Shown here: in pieces, positions 18,703 through 26,419 of the stretch
How positions within the stretch are numbered: the stretch's first letter is position 1
How the letters are laid out: every line of letters begins with the position of its first letter
Assembly: GCA_029856155.1 (NCBI GenBank)
Contig: JAHQWL010000024.1
Coordinates: 1 to 55,213, forward strand
Source of the DNA: Promethearchaeia archaeon
Lineage (GTDB): Archaea > Asgardarchaeota > Lokiarchaeia > Sigyniarchaeales > SOKP01
Reading direction: 5' to 3'
Length of the DNA stretch: 55,213 bases
The notes under the pieces: model-generated
Told to the model about the DNA's origin: nothing
The model's database searches: none
Seen by the model: the letters and a program-made list of their open reading frames with translations, nothing else
Program-made: the position numbers and the translations under genes

Positions 18703-18921
18703 ATGGATAAGAAAATATTAATAGGGATTTTTGTTCCTGTTTTAATTACTACCACATTATTTATAATAACTTTAACAATTGGAGGAAGGGACGGGTCTGG
18801 AACCGATTCCTCATGGATCCCATTCGGGACTTTTTTTGTTGTATTTATCCTGCCAGGAATTCTACGACAACAGAAAAAAAGAAGAGAGCAAATGTTAAAG
18901 AAATATCAATTGGGGGAGTAA
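18703..18921 (+). CDS. Small two-span membrane protein in ABC cluster, unknown
   Basis: A 72-residue protein with two hydrophobic spans (about 4-27 and 40-57), separated by a short polar Gly/Ser/Asp loop and followed by a strongly basic tail (RQQKKRREQMLKK), so both ends should face the cytoplasm. I chose the ATG at 18703 because AAGTGAT lies seven bases before it; a GTG at 18691 falls inside that site. It is the first gene of a plus-strand run with short gaps and two 4-bp overlaps, leading to the ABC ATPase. I do not recognise the family. It may be an accessory component of the exporter. Confidence 0.65.
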   Translation: MDKKILIGIFVPVLITTTLFIITLTIGGRDGSGTDSSWIPFGTFFVVFILPGILRQQKKRREQMLKKYQLGE

Positions 18922-18928
18922 TAAAAGG

Positions 18929-19132
18929 ATGTTCTTTAGTAAGAAAAAGGAAGTAATGCTCACAATTGGCCTATTTTCGTTGACCATCGCTATTTTATTA
19001 GACAGATTTGCTGGAGCAGGAATAATTATTGATTTTCTTTGTGGTTTATTAACAGGAATTTCATTAACGATGAATCTAGGCTATTTAATTAAATTGAGAA
19101 TAGAGAAAGATTCAGATTTTAACCAAAAATAA
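18929..19132 (+). CDS. Small two-span membrane protein in ABC cluster, unknown
   Basis: A 67-residue protein. A basic start (MFFSKKKEV) is followed by two hydrophobic segments (about 10-26 and 30-52) and a charged tail. It begins eight bases after the preceding stop, with purine-rich AAAAGG just before the ATG, so it is surely cotranscribed. No recognised family. Its size and topology resemble the 18703 product without obvious sequence identity. Confidence 0.65.
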   Translation: MFFSKKKEVMLTIGLFSLTIAILLDRFAGAGIIIDFLCGLLTGISLTMNLGYLIKLRIEKDSDFNQK

Positions 19133-19145
19133 GGAATAAGAAAAA

Positions 19146-19424
19146 ATGAAAGTTTTGAATACTACTGAGAGAGGATTAATTGCTGCAATGGTCATTTCGG
19201 ATATTTCTAGCATTCTATTACTTATATATAATTTTTATACAACTCCAGATCAACGGGACATGATTCCAATATTCCTTATACTTATGCCTGCAATTTATTA
19301 TGAAACTAAAAAACAGTTAAAAGCAGAAGAAGATAAAGATTTTCAATATAAAAAAGTATTATGGGTATTACTTTCATGCTTGATAATAACTGAGAGCATG
19401 AATTTAATTCTTTACATATTATAA
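19146..19424 (+). CDS. Small three-span membrane protein in ABC cluster, unknown
   Basis: A 92-residue protein with hydrophobic segments at about 12-29, 40-53 and 73-91, and a charged stretch KKQLKAEEDKDFQYKK between the second and third. AAGGAATAAGAAAAA precedes the ATG. It lies 13 bases after the previous gene and about 60 before the ABC ATPase. No family recognised. Three successive small membrane proteins before an ABC exporter suggest a multi-component membrane complex; this is inference. Confidence 0.65.
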   Translation: MKVLNTTERGLIAAMVISDISSILLLIYNFYTTPDQRDMIPIFLILMPAIYYETKKQLKAEEDKDFQYKKVLWVLLSCLIITESMNLILYIL

Positions 19425-19483
19425 CTTCAAATTTAAAAAAAACACACAAAATTTAAAAAAAATTAAAAAAAGAGGTACAAAAT

Positions 19484-20317
19484 ATGAGTAAAACATATGC
19501 AATAAGAACCCAAAACCTTACCAAGAATTTTGGTGATCTTCTTGCGGTCAATGAAATAGATTTAACAATTCCTTATGGAAAAACATATGGTTTATTAGGG
19601 CCGAATGGAGCAGGGAAGACTACAACTGTAAGGATGCTCAATGCTATTATATCGAAAACCTCAGGAAATGCATTAGTCGGAGGGTATGATATCGTATCCG
19701 AAAGTCAGAAAGTTAAAATGATTTGCGGCTTTTTACCAGAATCTCCCGGGTTATATTCTAAACTTACTGCCAAAGAATTCTTAGAATTTATTGGAGAATT
19801 ATATTATTTACCAAAAGATGTAATTTCCAATCGAATCAATGAATTAATAGAGTTATTTAATTTGGAAGGGCGAGAAAATGATCTTTTGGAAGGTTATTCA
19901 AGAGGAATGAAACAGAAAGTTTGTTTATGTGCTGCTTTGATTCAAGATCCTGAAATAATATTTTTAGATGAGCCCACATCAAACTTAGATCCTGCTGCAG
20001 CTAGAATGGTAAAAGATTTAATCTCTCAATTAGCAAAGAAAGCAGATAAGACAATATTTATCTGTACTCATCTTCTTGATACTGCTGAAGAATTATGCGA
20101 TATAATTGGGATTATTATTGATGGTGAAATAAAAATTGAAGGTACACCAAAAGAAATAATTGAATCTTATGGAGCAAAGGACTTAGAAGATGCATACTTA
20201 AAAATTACGGGAGCATCTCATATAGATGATTTACTTGGCTGGCGAGAGGAGAATCCTAATAATAACCATGTTGAAAGTAAAAAAAACAAGAAAAAGAAAA
20301 ATAAAAAATTGAGGTAG
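19484..20317 (+). CDS. ABC transporter ATP-binding protein (ABC-2 exporter type)
   Basis: A 277-residue nucleotide-binding subunit. Walker A is GPNGAGKTT at residues 39-47, the Q-loop position is occupied by GFLPESPG near 85, and the signature is YSRGMKQKV near 142, the variant common in ABC-2/NatA-like exporters. Walker B is IIFLDEP near 162, and the H-loop is ICTHLLDTA near 195. The C-terminal tail (KKNKKKKNKKLR) is extremely lysine-rich and may bind membrane or nucleic acid. The permease gene starts eight bases after the stop. It drives export of an unknown substrate. The cluster ends with its own winged-helix regulator. Confidence 0.92.
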   Translation: MSKTYAIRTQNLTKNFGDLLAVNEIDLTIPYGKTYGLLGPNGAGKTTTVRMLNAIISKTSGNALVGGYDIVSESQKVKMICGFLPESPGLYSKLTAKEFLEFIGELYYLPKDVISNRINELIELFNLEGRENDLLEGYSRGMKQKVCLCAALIQDPEIIFLDEPTSNLDPAAARMVKDLISQLAKKADKTIFICTHLLDTAEELCDIIGIIIDGEIKIEGTPKEIIESYGAKDLEDAYLKITGASHIDDLLGWREENPNNNHVESKKNKKKKNKKLR

Positions 20318-20324
20318 ATTTCAC

Positions 20325-22004
20325 GTGACAGTTCTCACAACTGAAGAAGTAATTGATTCAACCACAAATGATATCAAGAAGGAAGAATCTATTAGATTTG
20401 CACATCAAAAAGGGAGTCTTTGGAAAGTCATTGCTAAAAATGAGATAAGAATTAGAACAAGTAATTTCAGAACTCATCGAATGTTATTTTTTATTGCGTT
20501 GTATTCGATTTTAGTGTTATGGGCAGTAGTTATTGCACCCTATCTATTCGATTTGTTTATGCCCACTTTAGCAGAACAATTATCCGATATATTTAAACCG
20601 ATGATTGCAATTTTGATCGAATCTCTAATGACGATGCTGTTTTTAGTTTTAGTAATATACCCGTTAAATAACGTATATAAGGAAGAAGAAATTGGTTCTA
20701 AAGAAATATTATTAGCGACCCCTGTTAAGGCAAACGACATCTTCTTAGGGGAATTCTTAGGTAAAGCTCCGATGTATTCAATTGCAATCTTATTAATTGC
20801 CCCAATCATCGTTGGATTGATAAATCCTATTCTCGATCTAACGGCGATCCAGTATCTGATAATATACATAACAGTTTTTATTCATGTATATTTTGCTAAT
20901 CTAATAGGTTCAATCATCGGAAGTTGGATTGAACATAAAATTTCTAAAAATGAAAAAGCAAGAGATTTAGGAAAGGCATTGGTATGGGTATTTACCATTC
21001 TTTTAGTTGTAATAATGTACGCGATAATATTTTTCCTTAACTTTCTGTTGGAGCATCCTGAATTAAAAAATTGGCTAGCTTTTTATCCTTCTCTATGGTT
21101 TTCAAATATCATATTGTACTCAATTGATCCAGTTTTAATCAGCACTTTCATACTTAATATATGGATTAATGTTCTATTAGCCGTTGGGATACCTATTATT
21201 ACATTATATCTTTCATATAGAAAAGCAGAATCATTCTATACTTTAGAAGGAGGTATCGAAAAGAGCAGTATTACAATCATCGAGCATGAAAATCTCTTTT
21301 ATAAGCTCGTGAGAAAAATTTCTGGTCGTAAGTGGGGAGGTTTAATTGTTATACAACTAAAGAGATTTTTCAGAAAAAAAGCGAATATTGCCAGAGTTGC
21401 TTACGTAGTAGGACTTTTAGGATTTATGAGTTGGTTTATTTCAAGAATGGCTGAAGATACATTTATGATAGTCTTCAGTTCCACTATATTGATTGCTATA
21501 GGAGGAGGATTAGGAAGTATAATCGTTGGACATCTCGCTTTTATTGATTCAAAGGATTTAATATGGGTTTACAAAAGATCACCAAGGGGAATTAAAGCAA
21601 TTGTATATTCTTATCTGCTTATGATGTTAATCTTTAACATCTTCTTAGCTATCTTTGTCACTACGATGCTCACGATATTCTCTAATATAGATTTTTTCAA
21701 TACGGTGATTTTCTTTATTGAGTTTTTGATATTTGCAGAGATTTCAATGTGTCAAGCGATGGGACTTCAATGCATTTCTCCAGCTTTCGGAGAAAAAGAT
21801 TCAAGTATGAAAGGAAATTCAATGATCTCTATGTTACTTTTACAACCACTGTTGTTTCTACCAATAGGATTATTGATCTTTATCAATCCTAGAAGTTTCG
21901 AGTTAATGAGATTAATTCTACAAGGATCTTTATTTCTGTATAATATCGGTGTAAGCTTTCCACTGTTGTATTTTGGCATTAAAAAATTGAATAAATTGGA
22001 GTAA
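20325..22004 (+). CDS. ABC-2 type permease
   Basis: A 559-residue integral membrane protein with a charged cytoplasmic N-terminus (1-50) and about twelve hydrophobic spans in two blocks. An internal polar stretch near 305-350 contains a second NEIRI-like element (VIQLKRFFRKKANIARV). The first half has the ABC-2 pattern LATPVKANDIFLGEFLGKAPMYS near 115, the Gly/Glu-rich element that precedes a span in these permeases. A GTG start is preceded by GAGGTAGAT. It pairs with the ATPase to form the exporter. One fused polypeptide with two permease halves fits a single-chain transmembrane unit. Substrate unknown. Confidence 0.87.
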   Translation: MTVLTTEEVIDSTTNDIKKEESIRFAHQKGSLWKVIAKNEIRIRTSNFRTHRMLFFIALYSILVLWAVVIAPYLFDLFMPTLAEQLSDIFKPMIAILIESLMTMLFLVLVIYPLNNVYKEEEIGSKEILLATPVKANDIFLGEFLGKAPMYSIAILLIAPIIVGLINPILDLTAIQYLIIYITVFIHVYFANLIGSIIGSWIEHKISKNEKARDLGKALVWVFTILLVVIMYAIIFFLNFLLEHPELKNWLAFYPSLWFSNIILYSIDPVLISTFILNIWINVLLAVGIPIITLYLSYRKAESFYTLEGGIEKSSITIIEHENLFYKLVRKISGRKWGGLIVIQLKRFFRKKANIARVAYVVGLLGFMSWFISRMAEDTFMIVFSSTILIAIGGGLGSIIVGHLAFIDSKDLIWVYKRSPRGIKAIVYSYLLMMLIFNIFLAIFVTTMLTIFSNIDFFNTVIFFIEFLIFAEISMCQAMGLQCISPAFGEKDSSMKGNSMISMLLLQPLLFLPIGLLIFINPRSFELMRLILQGSLFLYNIGVSFPLLYFGIKKLNKLE

Positions 22005-22015
22005 AATTAGTTCGA

Positions 22016-22040
22016 AGAAATTTCATTTCTTTTTTTTTTT
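22016..22040 (+). terminator. Hairpin plus U-tract inside the ABC cluster
   Basis: AGAAAT-TTC-ATTTCT (22016-22030) runs straight into eleven T (22030-22040), 12 bases after the permease stop. It may end the exporter transcript or act as a partial terminator that lowers expression of the downstream membrane-protein genes and regulator. Confidence 0.5.
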
Positions 22041-22099
22041 ATAGGTTATCAATTATCAATTAAGAAATAAAAAAAAATAAATCAAAGGGGGATAAATTA

Positions 22100-22195
22100 A
22101 TGAAAAAGATATTAGTTTTAAGAATCATATTAATCATAGTATTTTCTGCAATTTTTGTAGTAAATATTATGATATTCTTAGATAATATGTCTTAA
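22100..22195 (+). CDS. 31-residue single-span membrane peptide
   Basis: A short reading frame starting MKKILVLRIILIIVFSAIF: a basic start, one hydrophobic span covering about residues 5-27, and a short acidic tail ending in DNMS. GGGGGAT lies six bases before the ATG, one of the better ribosome-binding sites in the region, which is the main reason to believe it. It lies between the permease and the first of three paralogous membrane proteins. It may be a small regulatory or stabilising subunit of the complex. No homologue is recognised, and a chance frame is possible. Confidence 0.5.
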   Translation: MKKILVLRIILIIVFSAIFVVNIMIFLDNMS

Positions 22196-22208
22196 AACTT
22201 AATATTAA

Positions 22209-22213
22209 GGTGA
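22209..22213 (+). promoter_or_regulatory. Shine-Dalgarno deciding an ATA start
   Basis: GGTGA lies five bases before ATA at 22219. The GTG at 22210 is itself part of this site and has no ribosome-binding site of its own. Confidence 0.5.
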
Positions 22214-22218
22214 AAAAA

Positions 22219-22854
22219 ATAACAGAAAAGATTGATTTAAAGGAAATTGAGAAAAGAACATGGAGATCTACTTTCGAAGATGGAATTTTAGATATTTATT
22301 TTGGTATTTTAATTCTAGGTTTAGGTGTGGGTATGAGTATTAGTTCTCTGTTACCAAATCATGCAGATATGCTTGTACCTTTTTTTTTTATTGGAATTGG
22401 GTTAGCTTTTTTTCTACCTGCAAAAAAATTCATTACTAAACCTAGATTAGGTGTGGTAAAATTTGGATTAAAACGAAAAGGGCGCAAATTAAAAACATTA
22501 ATTGTCTTATCAGTAAATCTTATTATTCTTCTAATTCTATATATAATCCGATTTACTAATCCTGAATTAAACTTAGAATTTCCAGGATACTTAGATGGAT
22601 TAATTTTAGGGTTACTCTTTATAACAGCTCCAGTATGTTTTACAGCATATTTCATACAATATCCCCGTTTTTACCTCTACGGTATATTGGTGGGAATTAG
22701 TTTCTTTTTATCAGACTTATTCTCAATTTTTATACCCGAACCTTTTGACACATTAATAGTATTTAGCCTTATAAGTAGCATAATAATAATTATGGGGATT
22801 ATGTATTTAGTCAAATTTCTCCAGAAATATCCATTATCTAAGGAGGAAATATAA
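22219..22854 (+). CDS. Membrane protein, tandem paralogue 1 of 3, unknown family
   Basis: A protein of about 211 residues with six hydrophobic spans. It shares with the next two genes an N-terminal acidic/basic segment (TEKIDLKEIEKRTWRS), an F-x-DG-x-x-D-x-x-x-G motif at the first span, and KPRLGVVKFGLKRKG after the second. The paralogues begin MTENIDLKTIEK and MTEKIDLESLEK, so residue 1 here aligns with the ATA at 22219, and GGTGA sits at normal distance from it. A start at GTG 22210 would add three residues the paralogues lack. Function unknown. Its position between an ABC exporter and a regulator suggests a role in the same membrane system. Confidence 0.75.
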   Translation: MTEKIDLKEIEKRTWRSTFEDGILDIYFGILILGLGVGMSISSLLPNHADMLVPFFFIGIGLAFFLPAKKFITKPRLGVVKFGLKRKGRKLKTLIVLSVNLIILLILYIIRFTNPELNLEFPGYLDGLILGLLFITAPVCFTAYFIQYPRFYLYGILVGISFFLSDLFSIFIPEPFDTLIVFSLISSIIIIMGIMYLVKFLQKYPLSKEEI

Positions 22855-22857
22855 ATT

Positions 22858-23502
22858 ATGACAGAAAATATAGATTTGAAGACAATTGAGAAAAATATTC
22901 TTAAGGTGGGGCACCAACATGGTTTATTTGACATGATGATCGGTTTTATTGTTGGTGGAATGGCTTTAGGACCAATTTTTCGTGAGATTCTACCTTCACC
23001 ATATAGATATTTTTTGTGGCCCTTGATTCTTGTTATTATAGCATGTTTGTCAATTTTTATCTTTGTTAAATATGTGATTCAACCAAGAACAGGGATTTTT
23101 AAACCAGGGCCATCGCTTAAATCAACGGGAAAGAAGCTATTTTTAGTCACGGCCGTACAATTCATAACACATATAATATTTATAATTCTATTAGGAATTG
23201 GAGATTTTAACGGAATACACCTAGAAGGAATTCTATTTAGCCTAATTATAGCCTTATTTTTTATGCCTTTATTCGTGATTTTAGCCTTTTTACTAAAATA
23301 TCCGCGATTATATTTCATTGGAATGCTTATTTGGTTAGCTATTTTTATCAATGAATTAATGTATGATGTTTTAGATAGCAGAATTAGATGGCCAATATCA
23401 TATGGAATTCCAGGAGCAATTATTTTTTTTATGGGCTTAGTATTTTTCATTCGTTTTCTTCGAAGATATCCACTACCTAAGAAGGAGGTCGCCAAAATAT
23501 GA
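22858..23502 (+). CDS. Membrane protein, tandem paralogue 2 of 3, unknown family
   Basis: A 214-residue protein with six hydrophobic spans and the same layout as its neighbours: N-terminal TENIDLKTIEKNILK, HGLFDMMIGFIVGG at the first span, and QPRTGIFKPGPSLK after the second. AAGGAGGAAATATAAATT precedes the ATG. It starts three bases after the previous stop and overlaps the next gene by four bases (ATGA), so translation is probably coupled. The motif P-R-x-G-x-x-K-x-G is shared by all three copies and likely lies on the cytoplasmic side. Function unknown; the copies may form a hetero-oligomer. Confidence 0.78.
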   Translation: MTENIDLKTIEKNILKVGHQHGLFDMMIGFIVGGMALGPIFREILPSPYRYFLWPLILVIIACLSIFIFVKYVIQPRTGIFKPGPSLKSTGKKLFLVTAVQFITHIIFIILLGIGDFNGIHLEGILFSLIIALFFMPLFVILAFLLKYPRLYFIGMLIWLAIFINELMYDVLDSRIRWPISYGIPGAIIFFMGLVFFIRFLRRYPLPKKEVAKI

Positions 23503-24146
23503 CAGAAAAAATTGATTTAGAATCACTTGAAAAAAAAGCATATAGATCAGTATTTAATGACGGTTTATGGGATTTATTTATTGGTATGCTAATTTTAAAT
23601 ATAGGAATGGGGCCACTATTTACTTTTCTTTTTAGCTCACTTGGATACATAAGCGTGTTCATTATCATTACAGTATGGAATATAATTACGTTGCTAATAT
23701 TTATTTTAGGTAAGAAATATATTACAATCCCTCGTGTTGGATATGTTAAATTTGGTCCAAAACGCAAATCAAAACAACTCAAGCTAAAAATATTTTTATT
23801 TGTAGTTCTTTTTCTGAATTTGATTTTATTTGGATTACATCTTGGAGATTTAATAGATTATAGCTTACTGCAACCTCTATTTATTGCATTATTTTTAGGT
23901 TTTGGAATATTTACCATACCATTTTGCGTTGTCGCTTATTTCTTAGATTTTACAAGATTATACTTTTATTCTTTGTCAGCAGGATTAGGATTCTTTTTAA
24001 CCGAACTAATATCACCAATAGTAGGTGATTACTTAGATGATTTTATTATTTTTGGAGTCATAGGAGGGATAATTATACTAATTGGATTATATTATTTCAT
24101 TTCTTTCTTAAAAAAATATCCTTTGTCGAAAAAAAAGGTGATATAA
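23499..24146 (+). CDS. Membrane protein, tandem paralogue 3 of 3, unknown family
   Basis: A 215-residue protein with six hydrophobic spans, N-terminal TEKIDLESLEKKAYRSVFN, NDGLWDLFIGMLILN at the first span, and IPRVGYVKFGPKRKS after the second. It is closer to copy 1 than to copy 2 in that motif. AAGAAGGAGGTCGCC before the ATG is a near-perfect Shine-Dalgarno. It overlaps copy 2 by four bases, and its last codons (GTGATATAA) contain the ribosome-binding site of the regulator gene that follows. Function unknown. Confidence 0.78.
   Translation: MTEKIDLESLEKKAYRSVFNDGLWDLFIGMLILNIGMGPLFTFLFSSLGYISVFIIITVWNIITLLIFILGKKYITIPRVGYVKFGPKRKSKQLKLKIFLFVVLFLNLILFGLHLGDLIDYSLLQPLFIALFLGFGIFTIPFCVVAYFLDFTRLYFYSLSAGLGFFLTELISPIVGDYLDDFIIFGVIGGIIILIGLYYFISFLKKYPLSKKKVI
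24137..24142 (+). promoter_or_regulatory. Shine-Dalgarno deciding an ATC start
   Basis: GGTGAT, a full match to the anti-Shine-Dalgarno core, lies exactly seven bases before ATC at 24150. The same seven-base spacing is seen for the WD40, 18703, 28738 and 35158 starts. Confidence 0.65.
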
Positions 24147-24149
24147 GAA

Positions 24150-24485
24150 ATCACAAAAAAGAAAACAGAATCAAAAGATTTCGTCCAACCTCTCAGTGAT
24201 ATTGACAAGGTTATTCATGAGCCGGCAAGGTTAATGATTATGTCATATTTATATGTAGTTGAGAGTGCTGATTTTGTTTTCTTGAGAAATCAAACTGGTT
24301 TAACTGATGGAAACTTATCATCTCATTTAAGTAAGCTTGAATCTGTGGGATATGTACTTATTAAAAAAAGATTTAAGGGTAAAAAACCTCAAACAATGCT
24401 GAAACTTAGCATAGAAGGTCGAAAGGCTTTTGAAATTTATCGAAAAAAAATGGAGCAGGTATTAGGTGGATTGAGCGAAAAATAA
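24150..24485 (+). CDS. Winged-helix transcriptional regulator (HTH_34/MarR-like)
   Basis: A regulator of about 111 residues with a single winged helix-turn-helix domain: DKVIHEPARLMIMSYL (helix 1), ADFVFLRNQTGLTDGNLSSHLSKLE (helix-turn-helix), then GYVLIKKRFKGKKPQTMLKLS (wing) and a C-terminal helix. This is the HTH_34 type, in which HEPARLxIMxxL is the conserved start of the domain. The first in-frame ATG (24234) falls inside that helix, and no ATG, GTG or TTG occurs in frame upstream. The only plausible start is ATC at 24150, seven bases after GGTGAT. Such regulators often control an adjacent ABC exporter; the inverted repeat at 18517 may be its site. Confidence 0.85.
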   Translation: MTKKKTESKDFVQPLSDIDKVIHEPARLMIMSYLYVVESADFVFLRNQTGLTDGNLSSHLSKLESVGYVLIKKRFKGKKPQTMLKLSIEGRKAFEIYRKKMEQVLGGLSEK

Positions 24486-24599
24486 TTAATTGAGTCTAGT
24501 GTATAAGCAGTTAACGAATTTTAAATAAATTGGAGATTAAACTCTTCTGCTAGTTTCCTTAATAATAAAATTAAATTTTGCTAATTAATTTAATAATTT

Positions 24600-25403
24600 A
24601 TGTCTATTATAGGAATAAACTATGAAGAATGTAATAATTGCAATTTGTGCGTTACAACTTGTATGTTATTTAGACGAGATCAAGAACAAGATAAAATAGT
24701 ATTTAATGATCCAACTGACTTTTGTAATTTATGTGGCCAATGCATCGCAAGGTGTCCTCAGGATGCTATTATATATGAAGGAATTGGAGAAGCATATTCT
24801 TATGAAGATGTTGATAAACCAGAAAATATCGCATCATATGACACAATTTATAACTTCCTAAGAGCAAATCGTTCAATTCGTCGTTTTAAATCCAAAGAAG
24901 TGCCAAACGATGTTTTAAGAAAGGTTTTTGATGCAATGTTGCATGCTCCTACAGCAGAGAATGCACGTACTGAAAATTTCACAATTCTTTCAGACAAAGA
25001 ACAAATAAAGAAATTAAACGATGCTGTCATTGAAGAGTTAATGAAACAACCAGAAGTAAAGGTTAAATATGGAATGTTATTTAAGCTTCTTGGAAAAGCA
25101 TTTAATAGTCCAGTATTTTTTGACGCGCCTCATGTTATTTTTGTTGATTCTCCACTTAAATCTGAAGGTGAATTCCTAAATATAGGAATAATTATTACAT
25201 ATGGAAGATTAGCTGCCCAAGCTCTTGGTTTAGGTACATGTTGGAATGGTTGGACGCAAATTGCTATAATGAGCAATCCAGAAATAAAGAAAATAGCAAA
25301 CATTAAAGGAAATACAGTGGGGGTGTTTATATTGGGATATCCTGCTGTTAAATTTTACCGTTCTCCACCTCGTGCTCCAAAAAAAGTAGAAGGTTTAGAC
25401 TAA
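24600..25403 (+). CDS. Nitroreductase with N-terminal 2[4Fe-4S] ferredoxin domain
   Basis: A 267-residue fusion. Residues 1-65 carry two full ferredoxin motifs (C-x2-C-x2-C-x3-C from Cys11, then CNLCGQCIARCP near 42), which should hold two [4Fe-4S] clusters. Residues 80-265 are a nitroreductase-type FMN domain, with NRSIRRFKSKEVP near 90 (FMN phosphate) and HAPTAENARTENFTI near 118, and GLGTCWNGW near 216. Such fusions pass electrons from ferredoxin-type donors to FMN and then to nitro or quinone-like acceptors. No Shine-Dalgarno precedes the ATG. The protein is soluble. The physiological substrate is unknown. Confidence 0.9.
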   Translation: MSIIGINYEECNNCNLCVTTCMLFRRDQEQDKIVFNDPTDFCNLCGQCIARCPQDAIIYEGIGEAYSYEDVDKPENIASYDTIYNFLRANRSIRRFKSKEVPNDVLRKVFDAMLHAPTAENARTENFTILSDKEQIKKLNDAVIEELMKQPEVKVKYGMLFKLLGKAFNSPVFFDAPHVIFVDSPLKSEGEFLNIGIIITYGRLAAQALGLGTCWNGWTQIAIMSNPEIKKIANIKGNTVGVFILGYPAVKFYRSPPRAPKKVEGLD

Positions 25404-25411
25404 AAGATGAA

Positions 25412-26221
25412 TTAAAATATGGCATACTTGAAATTTTCATCAGACAATACCCATGCTTCCAAGAAATCGTCTCTTATTTTTCTATCCCATATTTTATCAA
25501 TATTTTTTATCCCCTTAATAAGATCTACTAACAAATCTTTACTCACTGCAAATTCTTCATGAGAGGGATAAATTTCAATATTTTCTGAATCATTAAATAA
25601 ATCTAATAATTTCGTAATACTTGAAAGAATGATCGGAAACGTCTTTTTAGTGAGATACATCATCCCATAATGGGCAGTATCACCAGTAAAAAGTTCATTT
25701 TTATTAGTTAATAAAGATATACAACCGGGAGAATGTCCAGGAGTATGAATAATTTTTACTGAAATATCACCTAGATCGATTATTTCATTATCTATTACAG
25801 GTTGGATCTCTTTAACTGGTGGTAGAATATAATTTTTGTTTTCAAAATGTTTAACTACTTCTTTAGGAGAATCACGTAAGAATGTTATATCACGCGGCTT
25901 AGAAATTTGTTTACGCTCTTTTTTGTGGATTAGAACTTTATCAAACTCATGATTTCCACCGATATGATCAAAATGAGAATGAGTATTAATTACTAATAAT
26001 GTCTTTCCCACTACTAAATCTTTGATAATAGGTTTAAGTGGAAAAAGACCACATCCCGTATCAATCAATAAAGCAGAATGAGCACCTATAACTAAATATA
26101 AATTTGTATAAGTAGTATAAAATCTCGGATCAATCTCATCAAGTCTTTCTCGAATAACATATAAGTACTCTTTATGTTTTATGATTTCAAACCACTCTTG
26201 GTTATCTACAATTTTAGGCAT
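25412..26221 (-). CDS. Metallo-beta-lactamase fold hydrolase
   Basis: A 269-residue MBL-fold enzyme with the metal motif NTHSHFDHIGG (His81, His83, Asp85, His86), the third His in HTPGHSPGCISLL near 162, the bridging Asp in FTGDTAHYG near 182, and the final His in YPSHEEF near 228. This is the glyoxalase II-like set of binuclear Zn ligands. The family includes thioesterases, lactonases and flavodiiron-related enzymes; the sequence does not tell which. There is no signal peptide. It converges with the ferredoxin-nitroreductase gene with only eight bases between stops, and is divergent from the beta-helix surface protein. Confidence 0.88.
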   Translation of the reverse strand: MPKIVDNQEWFEIIKHKEYLYVIRERLDEIDPRFYTTYTNLYLVIGAHSALLIDTGCGLFPLKPIIKDLVVGKTLLVINTHSHFDHIGGNHEFDKVLIHKKERKQISKPRDITFLRDSPKEVVKHFENKNYILPPVKEIQPVIDNEIIDLGDISVKIIHTPGHSPGCISLLTNKNELFTGDTAHYGMMYLTKKTFPIILSSITKLLDLFNDSENIEIYPSHEEFAVSKDLLVDLIKGIKNIDKIWDRKIRDDFLEAWVLSDENFKYAIF

Positions 26222-26419
26222 TTTGCTAACTTCTTAAATTTATATCTTATTTTTTAAATTATTCCTCCAAAATAAAGTTCTTATAATTAATATTCTTTGA
26301 TGGTTTAAAAAAAATCTAATACATTTATTGACATTAATGGGAAAGGTTCTACAAAAATATTAAATAATAATTCAACGAATTTGTATTAATCAATAATTAA
26401 TATTATTGGGGAAATTTAA

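Noticed and set aside
22210..22212. GTG start for the first tandem paralogue
   Set aside because: It is part of GGTGA, has no site of its own, and adds residues absent from the paralogues.
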